The notes: a model not told the origin generated them from the sequence alone. Counted from the first letter of the stretch, positions 1-8,643 are shown. The stretch: DNA of 64,000 bases from an actinobacterium LLX17 (GCA_000471045.1 KI301992.1:2533452-2597451), one strand, 5' to 3'. Numbers and translations: made by a program.

Positions 1-344
1 TCGGTCGCAGTGGCTACGAGTTCCTCGCCCTCCCGGGCCGGCGCGAGGAAAGTCACATCGGCGCCGGCGCCCACCACCGGGACACCGTGTGTGTTGCAGG
101 CGTAGGCGAAGGCCGTGTCAGCCAGCATGAACAGGTAGCCACCGTGGCAGATGCCGTGGCCGTTGACCATCGACGTGGTCACTAGCATGTGTGTCGTAGC
201 GAGTCCCGGGGCTACCTCACTGACCCTGATGTTGAGGCTGCGGCTGACCGCATCCCCCTTCTGCATCGCGGCGGCCTGCTGCTGTGCCCGCAACGCGGCG
301 TCAGCGTCCTTCAATGGTGTTTCCCCACCCATCGACGACATCAT
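1..344 (-). CDS. paaI: PaaI-type hotdog thioesterase (3' part beyond window)
   Basis: About 114 residues are visible; the C-terminus lies left of the window. Residues 61-77 read N-G-H-G-I-C-H-G-G-Y-L-F-M-L-A-D-T, the PaaI hotdog signature, with Asn61, the HGG turn around His67 and the catalytic-type Asp76. PaaI thioesterases release CoA from stalled ring-hydroxylated phenylacetyl-CoA intermediates in the cytoplasm. The start at 344 is chosen because ATGA overlaps the stop of the acyl-CoA ligase just upstream, so the two are translationally coupled; ATG codons at 341 and 332 are alternatives. Position at the end of a liv-ligase operon suggests it serves aromatic acid catabolism. A generic acyl-CoA thioesterase of the same fold is the alternative. 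Confidence 0.85.
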   Translation of the reverse strand, partial: MMSSMGGETPLKDADAALRAQQQAAAMQKGDAVSRSLNIRVSEVAPGLATTHMLVTTSMVNGHGICHGGYLFMLADTAFAYACNTHGVPVVGAGADVTFLAPAREGEELVATAT

Positions 345-1903
345 GGGACCTCAACCGCCGCCCCCGGCTCTCGGAACCAATCGCGGATCTCGCGCTTGAG
401 CAGCTTGCCCGTGGCGCCACGAGGCATTTGGTCGACGAAGACAATTCGCTTGGGCACCTCGAAGGTAGCCAGCCGGTCCCGGCAGAAGCGCCTCAGCTCT
501 TCCTCCGCAACCTCGCTCTGAACGACTACGACGGCGACGACGACCTCCCCCCAGCGATCATCCGGGGCACCAACGACCGACACCTCCCGCACGGCTGGGT
601 GCTCGGCTAGGACGTTCTCGACGACGACTGGGTAGACGTTGTACGCGCCGGTGATGATCAAGAACTTCTTGCGGTCGACGAGGTACAGATAGCCGCGCTC
701 GTCGAGCCGGCCGAGATCCCCAGTCTTGAGCCACCCCCCGCCGGGCAGCGCCTCTAGTGTCTCGGCGGGCATGCCGAGGTACTCGGTCATGACCGCCTCG
801 GACCGTACGACGATCTCACCGATGTCGCCGGGAGGCAACGTGTCACCCTGCTCGTCGACGATGCGAAGTTCCGTGTGCAGTGTTGGCCGCCCGCAGGACT
901 GCAACAAACCGGGGTCGTGTTCGAGGGCCCAGCGATGGTCGCCGTCGTGGAGCATCGCGAACCAACCGCCGACACCCTCGGTCGACCCGTACCACTGTTG
1001 GAGCGCACACCCGAACTCGTCGATCGCCCAGCGGACCAACGCCGGCGAGGCCGGCGCCGAGCCGTACATGATCATTCGTAGGCTCGAGATATCGGTCGCT
1101 GGCCGATCTGGGTGGTCGAGGATGTCGAGCATCATCGTGGGCACCAGCAATGTGGTGGTGACCCGCTCTGCTTCGATTAGCCGCAGCGCCTCGTCAGCCG
1201 AGAACTGAGGCATCAGCACGATGGTGCCGCCGACGAACACGTTCCACGTCGCCAGCAGGATCGGCACGCCCGCGGCCGGCAGACAGTGCAGGAACACGTC
1301 ATCAGTGCGCGCTCCACTCTGTAACCATGTGTTGAGTTGGGCCGCCACGACCGATCGTTGGCTCCAGACCACGCCCTTGGGGAACCCCGTCGATCCAGTG
1401 GTGTAGTGGATCGCGATCGCGTCCTCTTCCGCGATGTCCGGCCAGTCCTCCGGGACTAACGGTGCGTGCTCCGCCAGCAGGGTCTCATAGTCCAGTTCTT
1501 GGGTATGCTCGCCGTAACCGATGATCCGCCGCAAGTCCGGCAGGTTCGTCAGATCGACTTGGCTCAGGAGCTCCTCGGGAGTACCCCCCTCGACCACCAG
1601 CGCGGACACCCGAGCGTCACGGAGGATATGCTCAACTTCGCGCGCCGAGTAGCGCCAGTTGATAGAGGTGCGGATCGCGCCGGTGGTCGCGGCGCTGAAC
1701 CACACCTCCACGGTTGGAAGGCCGTCCCTCCCGAGGGTTGCGACTACGTCGCCTTGGTGAACCCCGAGAGCGGCCAGGGCGGCGGACAGCCGACCGACCC
1801 TGTCGACGGTCCCTCCCCAGGTGCGCCGGCTCTCGCCGGAAACGTACGCTGTCCGTTCCGGCCAGGTCCGCGCCTGAGCCGCCAAATAGTCCCGCAGAAG
1901 CAT
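341..1903 (-). CDS. Acyl-CoA ligase (AMP-forming, FadD-like)
   Basis: 520 aa, a full-length ANL-superfamily ligase that activates a carboxylic acid to its acyl-adenylate and then its CoA thioester. The phosphate-binding motif YTTGSTGFPKG is at residues 167-177, YGSTEG at 305-310, TGD with the following hinge DRKK at about 393-413, and the catalytic-lysine region PRGATGKLLK near the C-terminus. The stop overlaps the PaaI start by ATGA. It lies 207 bp downstream of livF in the same orientation, so it is probably part of the importer operon and would activate the acid that the ABC system brings in. Substrate is not deducible from sequence; an aromatic or short branched acid is suggested by the PaaI neighbour. 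Confidence 0.85.
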   Translation of the reverse strand: MLLRDYLAAQARTWPERTAYVSGESRRTWGGTVDRVGRLSAALAALGVHQGDVVATLGRDGLPTVEVWFSAATTGAIRTSINWRYSAREVEHILRDARVSALVVEGGTPEELLSQVDLTNLPDLRRIIGYGEHTQELDYETLLAEHAPLVPEDWPDIAEEDAIAIHYTTGSTGFPKGVVWSQRSVVAAQLNTWLQSGARTDDVFLHCLPAAGVPILLATWNVFVGGTIVLMPQFSADEALRLIEAERVTTTLLVPTMMLDILDHPDRPATDISSLRMIMYGSAPASPALVRWAIDEFGCALQQWYGSTEGVGGWFAMLHDGDHRWALEHDPGLLQSCGRPTLHTELRIVDEQGDTLPPGDIGEIVVRSEAVMTEYLGMPAETLEALPGGGWLKTGDLGRLDERGYLYLVDRKKFLIITGAYNVYPVVVENVLAEHPAVREVSVVGAPDDRWGEVVVAVVVVQSEVAEEELRRFCRDRLATFEVPKRIVFVDQMPRGATGKLLKREIRDWFREPGAAVEVP

Positions 1904-2110
1904 CGAGCTACCCTTTCACGTTGCGGCTTGGTCCCGGTCGGGACGGGAGTTCATGTGTACTGCCGACTGGTTTCATTGCGCTGCCGGCAGACGACCGGTA
2001 CGCAAAACTGCAACCGCGAGGAAGATCCCGCCACTGGCTCGGGTGGCCAGTTGCATTTCTGTGCAGCGCCGCCCCGCGTCTCGTGCCGAGCATCGGGATG
2101 GTTGCCCGGC

Positions 2111-2821
2111 TCACGCGCTGTCCGACAGGTACGAGCGCACGATCGCGTCGTTGGCCAGCAGTTGCTCGGGAGTTCCGACCATGCTGATCCGGCCTCGTTC
2201 CAACACCACGCCACGGTCGGCGATAGACAGCCCGGCCTCAACGTTCTGCTCCACCAGAAGCACCCCCATGTCGCCGCCGCGCAAGGCATCCAACGCTCGA
2301 AACAGGTCCCTGACCATCAGCGGCGCGAGCCCCAGCGAGGGCTCATCCAGGAGCAAAATCCTAGGATCTGACATGAGCCCACGGCCGATGGCTACCATCT
2401 GTTGCTGCCCGCCGGAGAGTGCCCAGGCCGGTCGGTCGAGGAACGTCATCAGCTCAGGGAACAGCTCCGACACTCGGTCCAGTCGCTGACGCACGGCCGC
2501 AGCGTTGATTCCGCGGGCGCTGACCAGCAGGTTCTCCCGCACGCTCAACGATGCGAACAGTCGGCGACCCTCCGGCACCCAAGCGATCCCACGGCGAGAT
2601 CGGGTTAGAGCTGAAGTCGATGTGAGGTCCTCGCCCGCCAGTTCCAGGCGGCCCGCCAGGCTCGGCAGGACCCCCATGATCGACTTCATGAGGGTCGACT
2701 TTCCGACGCCATTCGGTCCAAGCACCGCGACGATCTCGCCGGGCTCGATCGCCAAGTCGACGTCCTCGAGCACGGGCCGGCCGCGGTAGCCACAGGCCAT
2801 GCCGGTGATGCGGAGGGTCAT
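2111..2821 (-). CDS. livF: Branched-chain-type ABC importer, ATPase LivF
   Basis: 236 aa cytoplasmic ATP-binding subunit of a hydrophobic amino acid/aromatic acid (HAAT) importer. Walker A GPNGVGKST is near residue 35, signature LSGGQQQM near 138, Walker B RILLLDEPS near 155. Length is typical for LivF. The start overlaps the livG stop by ATGA. It drives uptake together with LivG, LivH, LivM and the lipoprotein LivK encoded just upstream. Confidence 0.9.
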   Translation of the reverse strand: MTLRITGMACGYRGRPVLEDVDLAIEPGEIVAVLGPNGVGKSTLMKSIMGVLPSLAGRLELAGEDLTSTSALTRSRRGIAWVPEGRRLFASLSVRENLLVSARGINAAAVRQRLDRVSELFPELMTFLDRPAWALSGGQQQMVAIGRGLMSDPRILLLDEPSLGLAPLMVRDLFRALDALRGGDMGVLLVEQNVEAGLSIADRGVVLERGRISMVGTPEQLLANDAIVRSYLSDSA

Positions 2822-3582
2822 ATCGTGCCTCCTGTGTAAGCTGCGATGACGACCGGGTCGCGGGTGACATTGTCAGGAGCCCCCCCTGCGATCAGCCGAC
2901 CTAAGTTCAGCACGTACATTTGGTCGGATATTCGGCGGACGAGACCGAGGTTGTGTTCCACCAGCACGATGCCCATGCCGTGCTCGCTTACCAAGCGCAG
3001 CAGCAGGTCACCAAGCCGGTCGGCCTCGCGCGAGTTGAGTCCAGCGGCCGGCTCGTCGAGGAGCAGCAACTCGGGTCGCCCGGCGAGCGCCCGGGCTATC
3101 TCCATGAGCCGCAACTGACCGTAGGACAGCGATCCCGCGAGGCGGTCCCGCACATCCGTCAAGCCTACGGTGGCGACGGCTTCCATGGCCGCCTCGTTCA
3201 TCTCCCGCTCCAGGCGACGCTGGGACGGCGTGCCTAGCATGTCCTGCAGGAATCCGAGGCGGACCCGGCCATGCGTTCCGAGGAGGACGTTGTCCTGCAC
3301 AGTGCGGCCCGGCATCACCCGGCTCGTTTGGAACGAGCGCCGAATGCCAAGTCGAGCGACGCTGTGCGGGCGTCCAAGCGGGAGGCCACTGTCGTCAACC
3401 CGCCCGCGCCCTCGCGTTGGTCGCTGCAGTCCTGACGCGATGTCGAGCAAACTCGACTTCCCCGCACCGTTCGGGCCGACGAGGCTGGTGATGGCACCAA
3501 CGCGGAAGCACAGGGTCACGTCATCAAGGGCACGAACCCCACCGTAGTCCATCCCGATCTCGGTCAGCTCCAACTGCTTCAC
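2818..3582 (-). CDS. livG: Branched-chain-type ABC importer, ATPase LivG
   Basis: 254 aa if the GTG at 3582 is used. That start forms a GTGA overlap with the livM stop and gives the normal LivG length and N-terminus (VKQLELTEIGMDYGG); the frame stays open to 3774 but the extra residues are low-complexity shadow of livM. Walker A GPNGAGKSS, signature LSYGQLRLMEIA and Walker B LLLLDEPAAGLNSRE are present, the last being the long LivG form. It is the second ATPase of the importer, pairing with LivF. Confidence 0.9.
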   Translation of the reverse strand: MKQLELTEIGMDYGGVRALDDVTLCFRVGAITSLVGPNGAGKSSLLDIASGLQRPTRGRGRVDDSGLPLGRPHSVARLGIRRSFQTSRVMPGRTVQDNVLLGTHGRVRLGFLQDMLGTPSQRRLEREMNEAAMEAVATVGLTDVRDRLAGSLSYGQLRLMEIARALAGRPELLLLDEPAAGLNSREADRLGDLLLRLVSEHGMGIVLVEHNLGLVRRISDQMYVLNLGRLIAGGAPDNVTRDPVVIAAYTGGTI

Positions 3583-4589
3583 CGCGCGGACCTCCGCCCG
3601 ATGAGGCGTCGGCCGACCGACCAGAGGTTCGTCGGGCGCGTCATGAGAGCCCGGCGCAACCTGTTGGCTGGCCGCGCGGGCTCTTCGGACTGCACGATCA
3701 TCAGCACGATGAGAAGCCCACCGAACACCAGGCCCACGTTCTCCTCCACATTCTCGAACGCGATCGGCAACCACTCGAACCCGCCCACCGCAACGACCGG
3801 CCAGACCAGCGCACCCATCCCGCCGAGCACTACAGCGACGATGAACTCGAGGGTCAGCGATAGCGAACTGAGCTCAGGGGTGATGAACCGCACCGTCGAC
3901 GCGAAGATGATTCCGCCTACTGCCGCGAAGACAGCGGACAGCACGAACATTTGACGCTTGACCCGCACGACGTCGACGGCCTGAGCAGCGGCCATCTTCT
4001 CGTCCAAGCCGATGGAGCCAGCGGCTCGACCGGTGCGCGAACCGCGGATGTTCCAGGCCAAGGCGAGCCCGACAGCTAGCGCTACCCATGCGAGCGCATA
4101 GGCATTCTCAGGCGTGTCCGCCGCGACGCCGCCTACCGACAAGGGTGTAACGGTCAACCCGTCGTCCCCGCCCGTGATCTCCCGGAGTGCGAAGATCACA
4201 TTCTCTACGATCAATCCAAGCCCGAGCGTCGCAACGGCAAAGAAGAAGCCAGCTAAGCGCAGTAGGACCCGGCCGAGCAGCCCCGCCACCACGCCGACCG
4301 CAGTGACGGCCACAACGGCTGCCAGCCACGGAGGCAGACCCGGCTCGGGTCCAGCCAGGATGGCGTAACCGTAGGCGCCGCCGGCGAAAAAGGCGGCGTG
4401 CCCCAACTGTAATTGGTGTGTGATGCCGAAGATCAGTGCTAGTCCTACCGTGGCGAGACCGAAGGCCGGGATGACGGTCAGCGTCTTGAGGTTGTAGGTC
4501 TGCCCGAGCACTGGGACAAGCAGTGCGTAGAGAAGGGCGCCAGTGACCAGGACGCCGGTGAAGACGCGCCAAGCGCCCGGGGCGAGCAT
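3579..4589 (-). CDS. livM: Branched-chain-type ABC importer, permease LivM
   Basis: 336 aa inner-membrane permease with about eight to nine hydrophobic segments and the family signature GLNLIFG-like region (ATVGLALIFGITHQLQLGHAAFFAGGAYGYA) early in the protein. The start overlaps the livH stop by one base (TGATG). The last 25 residues are basic and probably cytoplasmic. LivH and LivM together form the translocation pore. Confidence 0.88.
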   Translation of the reverse strand: MLAPGAWRVFTGVLVTGALLYALLVPVLGQTYNLKTLTVIPAFGLATVGLALIFGITHQLQLGHAAFFAGGAYGYAILAGPEPGLPPWLAAVVAVTAVGVVAGLLGRVLLRLAGFFFAVATLGLGLIVENVIFALREITGGDDGLTVTPLSVGGVAADTPENAYALAWVALAVGLALAWNIRGSRTGRAAGSIGLDEKMAAAQAVDVVRVKRQMFVLSAVFAAVGGIIFASTVRFITPELSSLSLTLEFIVAVVLGGMGALVWPVVAVGGFEWLPIAFENVEENVGLVFGGLLIVLMIVQSEEPARPANRLRRALMTRPTNLWSVGRRLIGRRSAR

Positions 4590-5470
4590 CAGTGCTGCTC
4601 CTTAGAAGAGGCGAGGATTCCGTTGGGCCGGACGAGCAGGACGAGAATTAGCAGCCCGAAGACCGACACGTCCTTCCAGTCGACTGAGTAGTAGCCGGCG
4701 GTGGCCGCCTCGGCAATCCCGAGGAGTAGCCCCCCCACCAGGGCGCCGAACGGCCTGTGAATGCCGCCGACTAGCGTGGCGACCAGGCCCTTGACCGCGA
4801 GCAAGGTTCCACCGGCGTAGTTCAGGAACAGCACAGGTGAGACGACGAACCCGACTACCGCGACCAGCATGAAAGCAATCCCGTGGGCGCCTGTGACCGT
4901 GCGGCGGGCATTGATGCCGACCGCGGTGGCCACTTCGGCGTCCGAGCTCACTGCACGCATGTCCCGCCCGACGGCGGTCCTCCACAGAACGAATGCCCAA
5001 GCGCCGAAGACGACCGCTGCAAGCAGCGTCACGTACAAGGCCTGGCCCGGCACGACGCTGCGATCGAAGAACACAGTGAAGACCTTCGGCACGCCAGGGA
5101 ACTGGGGCAGAGAGTAGATGTCGGTGGACCAGAAAAGCTTCCACAGGTTCTGCAGTACTAACGCAAGCCCGAAGGACAGCACGAGCACCCGCAGCGGCGA
5201 CCGGCTGCGCATACGTCGAATGAGCAGCATATCCGTGGCCGCGCCGATGGCGCCGCCCGCTACGGCGACGCCCAGGAGGCCGGTCCACAACGGCAGGCCA
5301 AGGCTGACTACGAGGGTGTAGCCCAACAGCGCGCCCAGCACTGCGCTCTCGCCTAGAGCGAGGTTGATCGTCCCGGTAACGCGGAAGATGAGGACAAAAG
5401 CCAGTCCCACCAGTGCGTATAGCAGACCGTTCTGAACGCCCGAGAGAAGGACTGTGAGCAGGAACTCCAT
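4589..5470 (-). CDS. livH: Branched-chain-type ABC importer, permease LivH
   Basis: 293 aa, highly hydrophobic, normal LivH length. It contains NGLLYALVGLAFVLIFRVTG followed by INLALGE, the LivH permease motif, and LVGGIHRPFGALVGGLLLGI near the end. It is 89 bp downstream of livK and immediately upstream of livM. It forms one half of the membrane channel. Confidence 0.9.
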   Translation of the reverse strand: MEFLLTVLLSGVQNGLLYALVGLAFVLIFRVTGTINLALGESAVLGALLGYTLVVSLGLPLWTGLLGVAVAGGAIGAATDMLLIRRMRSRSPLRVLVLSFGLALVLQNLWKLFWSTDIYSLPQFPGVPKVFTVFFDRSVVPGQALYVTLLAAVVFGAWAFVLWRTAVGRDMRAVSSDAEVATAVGINARRTVTGAHGIAFMLVAVVGFVVSPVLFLNYAGGTLLAVKGLVATLVGGIHRPFGALVGGLLLGIAEAATAGYYSVDWKDVSVFGLLILVLLVRPNGILASSKEQH

Positions 5471-5559
5471 ACGCTCTCAATCTCGACAGGTGGGTCGCTG
5501 AGGCAGGAAATGGCCACGGGGGGCAGGGTGTCGCCGAAGAGGCGCCGCCGTTCCCTGGG

Positions 5560-6816
5560 TCACGATTCACCTTCGGGCATGTCCAGCATCGATTCCAAGT
5601 GGAACCGGCCGTCCCGGTAGATGCCCATGATGATCGATTCCGGACCCATGCCGCGGTGCTGTTTCGGTCCGAAATTGTATACACCGTTGGCGCCTGGCAA
5701 AGCATCTTGGCTTTCGAACCAACTGACGATCTGATCCGTGCCGCGCCCCTCCTCGAGCACAGCGCTGCCGATCTGCGTGAGGGCGTCGTAGGTGGCGGCC
5801 GAGGCGAAGCTCGGCTCCTCGCCTGGGAACTTGGCCCGCAGCGCTTCGGTGAACGCCGCAGTGGCCTCGCTGCAGGCGTAGCCCTCCGGCAGCTCATCCG
5901 TGGCTGCAGCAAGCGGACAGAAGCCGGCCACATACAGCTTGTCGTTGGAGACCGCATCCTGCATGCCCTGCTCCACGGCGGGCAGGGCCTGCGAGTGGAG
6001 GGCGACCGCAGGCATCTCCAGGCCGGCCTGCTCGTAGGACGCGGCCATGACGATTCCCGCTCCGCCGGTCGCGCAGAGGACGACCATGTCCGCGTCTTCC
6101 GGTACCTTGGCCATCTGTGCGGCGGCCGACTGGGCGTCGATAGCCATCTCGTCCCGACCGAGCACCTCAAGCACGCGGGCGTCCTCGTACTCGGGAAGTT
6201 CGAGGAACTCGCGACAATCGTTGCCGGTCGCGTCGGCGGTGTTGATCACGTACGCGTCGGAGTAACCCTGCTCTTTACCCCAGGCGAAGATCCCCGACAT
6301 GACGTCCTCGGTTGTCGAGAGAGCGCCGAACATGGTTGGGTTTTGGTCCATGTCGCGCTCCCCGTAGCCGCCGCCGAGGTAGTAGAGGATCTTGCCGGAC
6401 TGGCGCACCAGGGGGTCGAGGGCGATAACCGAGGCCGAGATGGTCGGGCCGACGACCGCATCTACGCCCTCACGGTCGACAAGGCGTTCGTAACAGGCGA
6501 TCGCTTTCTGGGGATTGCTGGCTCCATCGCAAGTCACCGCTTCGAATGTCACGTCACCACCAGCGCGTGCGTTCAACTCGTCGAGCGCGACCTGATACCC
6601 CTGCTTCGTAGGCTCAGAAAACACCGATGCATTACCAGTCTCCTCGACAATGACGCCGAACTTGAAGACTCCGTCGCCCCCAGACTCCTCAGACTGGCCC
6701 GCGCCGCATGCCGCTGCGATCGATAGCGTCAGGAGGAGAAGCCCGACGGTCAAGAGCTTCCCTCCCCGTGAACCTCTTGAAGAACTATTTGTACGCAAAG
6801 TGAGCTCCTGCCTCAT
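5560..6816 (-). CDS. livK: ABC importer substrate-binding lipoprotein LivK
   Basis: 418 aa periplasmic-binding-fold (type 1) lipoprotein. The N-terminus is a signal peptide ending in a lipobox (LSIAAAC), with Cys37 as the lipidated residue, followed by a Ser/Gly/Glu linker. The mature part starts with VFKFGVIVEETGNASVF and continues with the two-lobed Leu/Ile/Val-binding fold. It is the first gene of the livKHMGF-ligase-paaI transcription unit; the 280 bp upstream are non-coding and carry a palindromic operator. The ligand is unknown; such receptors in aromatic-degradation loci bind aromatic or branched acids as often as amino acids. Confidence 0.87.
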   Translation of the reverse strand: MRQELTLRTNSSSRGSRGGKLLTVGLLLLTLSIAAACGAGQSEESGGDGVFKFGVIVEETGNASVFSEPTKQGYQVALDELNARAGGDVTFEAVTCDGASNPQKAIACYERLVDREGVDAVVGPTISASVIALDPLVRQSGKILYYLGGGYGERDMDQNPTMFGALSTTEDVMSGIFAWGKEQGYSDAYVINTADATGNDCREFLELPEYEDARVLEVLGRDEMAIDAQSAAAQMAKVPEDADMVVLCATGGAGIVMAASYEQAGLEMPAVALHSQALPAVEQGMQDAVSNDKLYVAGFCPLAAATDELPEGYACSEATAAFTEALRAKFPGEEPSFASAATYDALTQIGSAVLEEGRGTDQIVSWFESQDALPGANGVYNFGPKQHRGMGPESIIMGIYRDGRFHLESMLDMPEGES

Positions 6817-6873
6817 TGGTCGTCACGCGGTCGCATGCCGCTTGGTACTAGCGACACAAACTCCGCGACGTCC

Positions 6874-6891
6874 TAACCGAACGGTCGGTTA
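6874..6891. promoter_or_regulatory. Palindromic operator upstream of livK (TetR/PaaR-like)
   Basis: TAACCGAACGGTCGGTTA is a perfect 7-bp inverted repeat around ACGG, 58 bp upstream of the livK start. It fits the pattern ACCG-NN-CG-NN-CGGT. From memory this is the core of the PaaR (TetR family) operator described for phenylacetate genes in Corynebacterium glutamicum. The PaaI gene downstream makes that reading plausible. The regulator gene is not in the window. Confidence 0.6.
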
Positions 6892-7166
6892 ATAATGTCG
6901 GCGGTCTCTTCATGTGTCAAGGGTCACCATGTGCGCGGCCGCATGTCGGCATCAGGCAGGCGAAGCAATACAACGGTCATAGCAGTGGGCACTGTCGCGT
7001 GAGCGCCGGTGCCGCCGGGTGCGCCTGAACGATCGCGAACCGCCGACGATTAGGTTGGCAACGGGAACCTGTCGGTGAACGAGAGCTCGGGGTTGCCGGG
7101 ACTGCTGCACGAATAGGTGACATCTGATCTGTGGTGCCGGGAGGCGCCGCTGGAAGGATGTGCACC

Positions 7167-7475
7167 ATGCCCAAGCCCTATCCCCGTGAGTTCCGTGAGG
7201 ACGTCGTGCGGGTTGCTCGTGGTCGTGAGGCCGGGACTCGTCTGGCCGACATTGCCGCCGATTTCGGGATCAGTGAGACGTGCCTGTCGAACTGGATGAA
7301 GGCCGCCGACGTCGAGGACGGACTCAAGCCCGGCACCACCGCGACCGACAACGCCGAGCTGCGGGAGGCGAAGTAGCGGATCCGTCTCCTGGAGCAGGAG
7401 AACGAGGTCCTGCGCCGTGCTGCGGCTTATCTGTCTCAGGCGCATCTGCCGGGAAAAGGCTCTTCCCACTCGTGA
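7167..7475 (+). pseudogene. IS3 OrfA (HTH) interrupted by an amber codon
   Basis: ATG at 7167 with GGAAGG 10 bp upstream. The product begins MPKPYPREFREDVVRVAR, a helix-turn-helix transposase N-domain that binds the IS ends. TAG at 7374-7376 stops it after 69 residues. The same frame then continues with the expected leucine-zipper part (RIRLLEQENEVLRRAAAYL) to TGA at 7473-7475. A single-base change from AAG to TAG would explain the stop. It lies upstream of the frameshift site, so both OrfA and the OrfAB fusion are blocked unless the codon is suppressed. Confidence 0.8.
7451..7457 (+). other. Slippery heptamer for -1 frameshift in IS3
   Basis: G GGA AAA in the zero frame of orfA fits the X-XXY-YYZ rule. 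A slip to the -1 frame gives GGG AAA AGG CTC, which enters the OrfB reading frame exactly (G-K-R-L-F-P-L-V). This is where an OrfAB transposase would be made. Confidence 0.6.
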
Positions 7476-8332
7476 GAGAGCTGGCCGCCGACCGCATCCC
7501 GGTCACGGTCAGCTGCAGGGTGCTCGCGCTGTGTCGTCAGCAGTACTACCGCTGGCTCGCCGCCCCGGTCACCGACTCCGAGTGGGACAACGCCCACCTC
7601 GCGAACGCGATCCTGGCCGCGCATGACGACGACCCCCAGTACGGGTATCGCTTCCTCGTCGACGAGGTCCGCACCGCCGGGTTCGACGTCAGTGAGCGGA
7701 CGGTCTGGAAGATCTGCTCCGAGAACCGGTGGTGGTCATCGTTCGGCAAGAAGCGTGGCCGCAACGGCAAGAAGGCCGGCCCACCAGTGCACGACGATCG
7801 CTTGAACCGCATGTTCCTGGCGGGGCGGGCGAACCAAATCTGGCTGACCGACATCTCCGAACACCCGACCGGTGAGGGGAAGGTTTATCTCTGCGCGATC
7901 AAGGACACCTGGTCGAACCGGATCGTCGGCTACTCCATCAGCGACCGCATGACTTCCGAGCTCGCCGTCAGAGCGCTCGACAACGCCGTCGCCCGACGAG
8001 GTGACGTCGCTGGCTGCATCGTCCACTCCGACCGAGGATCGCAGTTCCGCAGCCGGCGGTTCATCGCCGCGATCGAAGGCCACGACCTGGTCGGATCGAT
8101 GGGCCGAGTCGGAGCAGCAGGCGACAACGCCGCCATGGAATCGTTCTTCGCCCTGCTCCAAAAGAACGTCCTCAACACCCGCCGCTGGGACACACGAGAA
8201 CAGCTCCGGATCGCGATCGTGACCTGGATCGAGAGGACCTACCACCGCCGCCGCAGGCAAGACGTCCTCGGCCGATTGACGCCCATCGAATGGGAAACCA
8301 TCATGAACCAGACCGTCACCCTGGCGGCCTAA
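7451..8332 (+). CDS. IS3-family transposase OrfB (DDE integrase core)
   Basis: About 293 aa from the frameshift point; the open frame itself extends back to 7280. It carries an HTH_21-type region (DPQYGYRFLVDEVRTAGF) and the rve integrase core: first Asp in WLTDISEHPT, second in IVHSDRGSQFRS, and Glu in GDNAAMESFFALLQKN, so all three DDE residues are present. It has no convincing start codon with a ribosome site of its own and would normally be translated as an OrfAB fusion. With orfA broken upstream, activity in cis is doubtful. Confidence 0.85.
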   Translation, partial: GKRLFPLVRELAADRIPVTVSCRVLALCRQQYYRWLAAPVTDSEWDNAHLANAILAAHDDDPQYGYRFLVDEVRTAGFDVSERTVWKICSENRWWSSFGKKRGRNGKKAGPPVHDDRLNRMFLAGRANQIWLTDISEHPTGEGKVYLCAIKDTWSNRIVGYSISDRMTSELAVRALDNAVARRGDVAGCIVHSDRGSQFRSRRFIAAIEGHDLVGSMGRVGAAGDNAAMESFFALLQKNVLNTRRWDTREQLRIAIVTWIERTYHRRRRQDVLGRLTPIEWETIMNQTVTLAA

Positions 8333-8364
8333 CCCCAACTGTCACCTATCGGTGCAGCAGTCCC

Positions 8365-8561
8365 AGGCTCCCGACCGCGTCGACAAGTCCGGCACCGTCA
8401 CCCTGCGCATCCACGGACAACTCCGCCACATCGGCATCGGCCGAACCCACGTCATCCTGCTCGTCCACGACCTCCACGTCCGAGTCGTCAACGCCACCAC
8501 CGGCGAGCTCCTCAGAGAGCTGGAAATCGACCCAGAACGCGACTACCAACCCCGCAAATAA
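8365..8561 (+). pseudogene. 3' remnant of an IS481-type transposase
   Basis: The frame ending at TAA 8559-8561 encodes about 65 residues beginning around DRVDKSGTVTLRIHGQL and ending TTGELLRELEIDPERDYQP. I recognise this as the C-terminal tail common to IS481-like integrase-core transposases (RVDK-G-VTLR, then VRVVNA-TGELLREL, then DP-RDYQP). The catalytic domain is absent; the IS3 right end abuts the fragment at 8364, so the IS3 element may have inserted into it. Confidence 0.65.
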
Positions 8562-8564
8562 AGA

Positions 8565-8596
8565 ACACCCGAACCCGCTTCCGCAGGTTCGGGTGT
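8565..8596. terminator. Hairpin terminator left of the first att site
   Basis: ACACCCGAACC and GGTTCGGGTGT form a perfect 11-bp stem around a 10-nt loop. It lies just after the IS481 remnant on the plus strand and just downstream of the tRNA-Ser 3' fragment on the minus strand, so it could be the original tRNA terminator. Confidence 0.7.
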
Positions 8597-8620
8597 CTCC
8601 GATCTCTTGAGAGATCACAA

Positions 8621-8643
8621 CGCGGTGGCGGTGGGATTTGAAC
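8621..8643 (-). other. Attachment-site core 1 (3' end of tRNA-Ser)
   Basis: A 23-bp sequence identical to 41224-41246 and in the same orientation. On the minus strand it reads GTTCAAATCCCACC, then GCCACC and G: a T-loop, the 3' T-stem, the 3' acceptor strand and a G discriminator, which together point to tRNA-Ser. The bases on the minus-strand 5' side do not pair as a T-stem, so only the tRNA end is present, as expected for the distal attachment site of an island that integrated into a tRNA gene. Confidence 0.65.

Larger units (their letters stand above)
7098..8364 (+). mobile_element. IS3-family insertion sequence, about 1.27 kb, probably defective
   Basis: Terminal inverted repeats of 25 bp with two mismatches lie at 7098-7122 and 8340-8364; each has GGGACTGCTGCAC outside and ATAGGTGACA inside. 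Between them are overlapping orfA and orfB in the -1 frame relationship typical of IS3 elements. OrfB keeps its catalytic residues, but orfA carries an in-frame TAG. No convincing target-site duplication is visible: the three bases outside the repeats are gcc on the left and agg on the right. Confidence 0.85.

Noticed and set aside
4602-6170. 522-aa open frame on the minus strand overlapping livH and livK
   Set aside because: It lies in another frame of two well-recognised genes, is Arg/Ser/Pro-rich and shows no domain; a GC-rich shadow frame.
7090-8370. Target-site duplication of the IS3 element
   Set aside because: Bases flanking the terminal repeats (gcc and agg; tgc and ggc if one base wider) do not match, so none is claimed.
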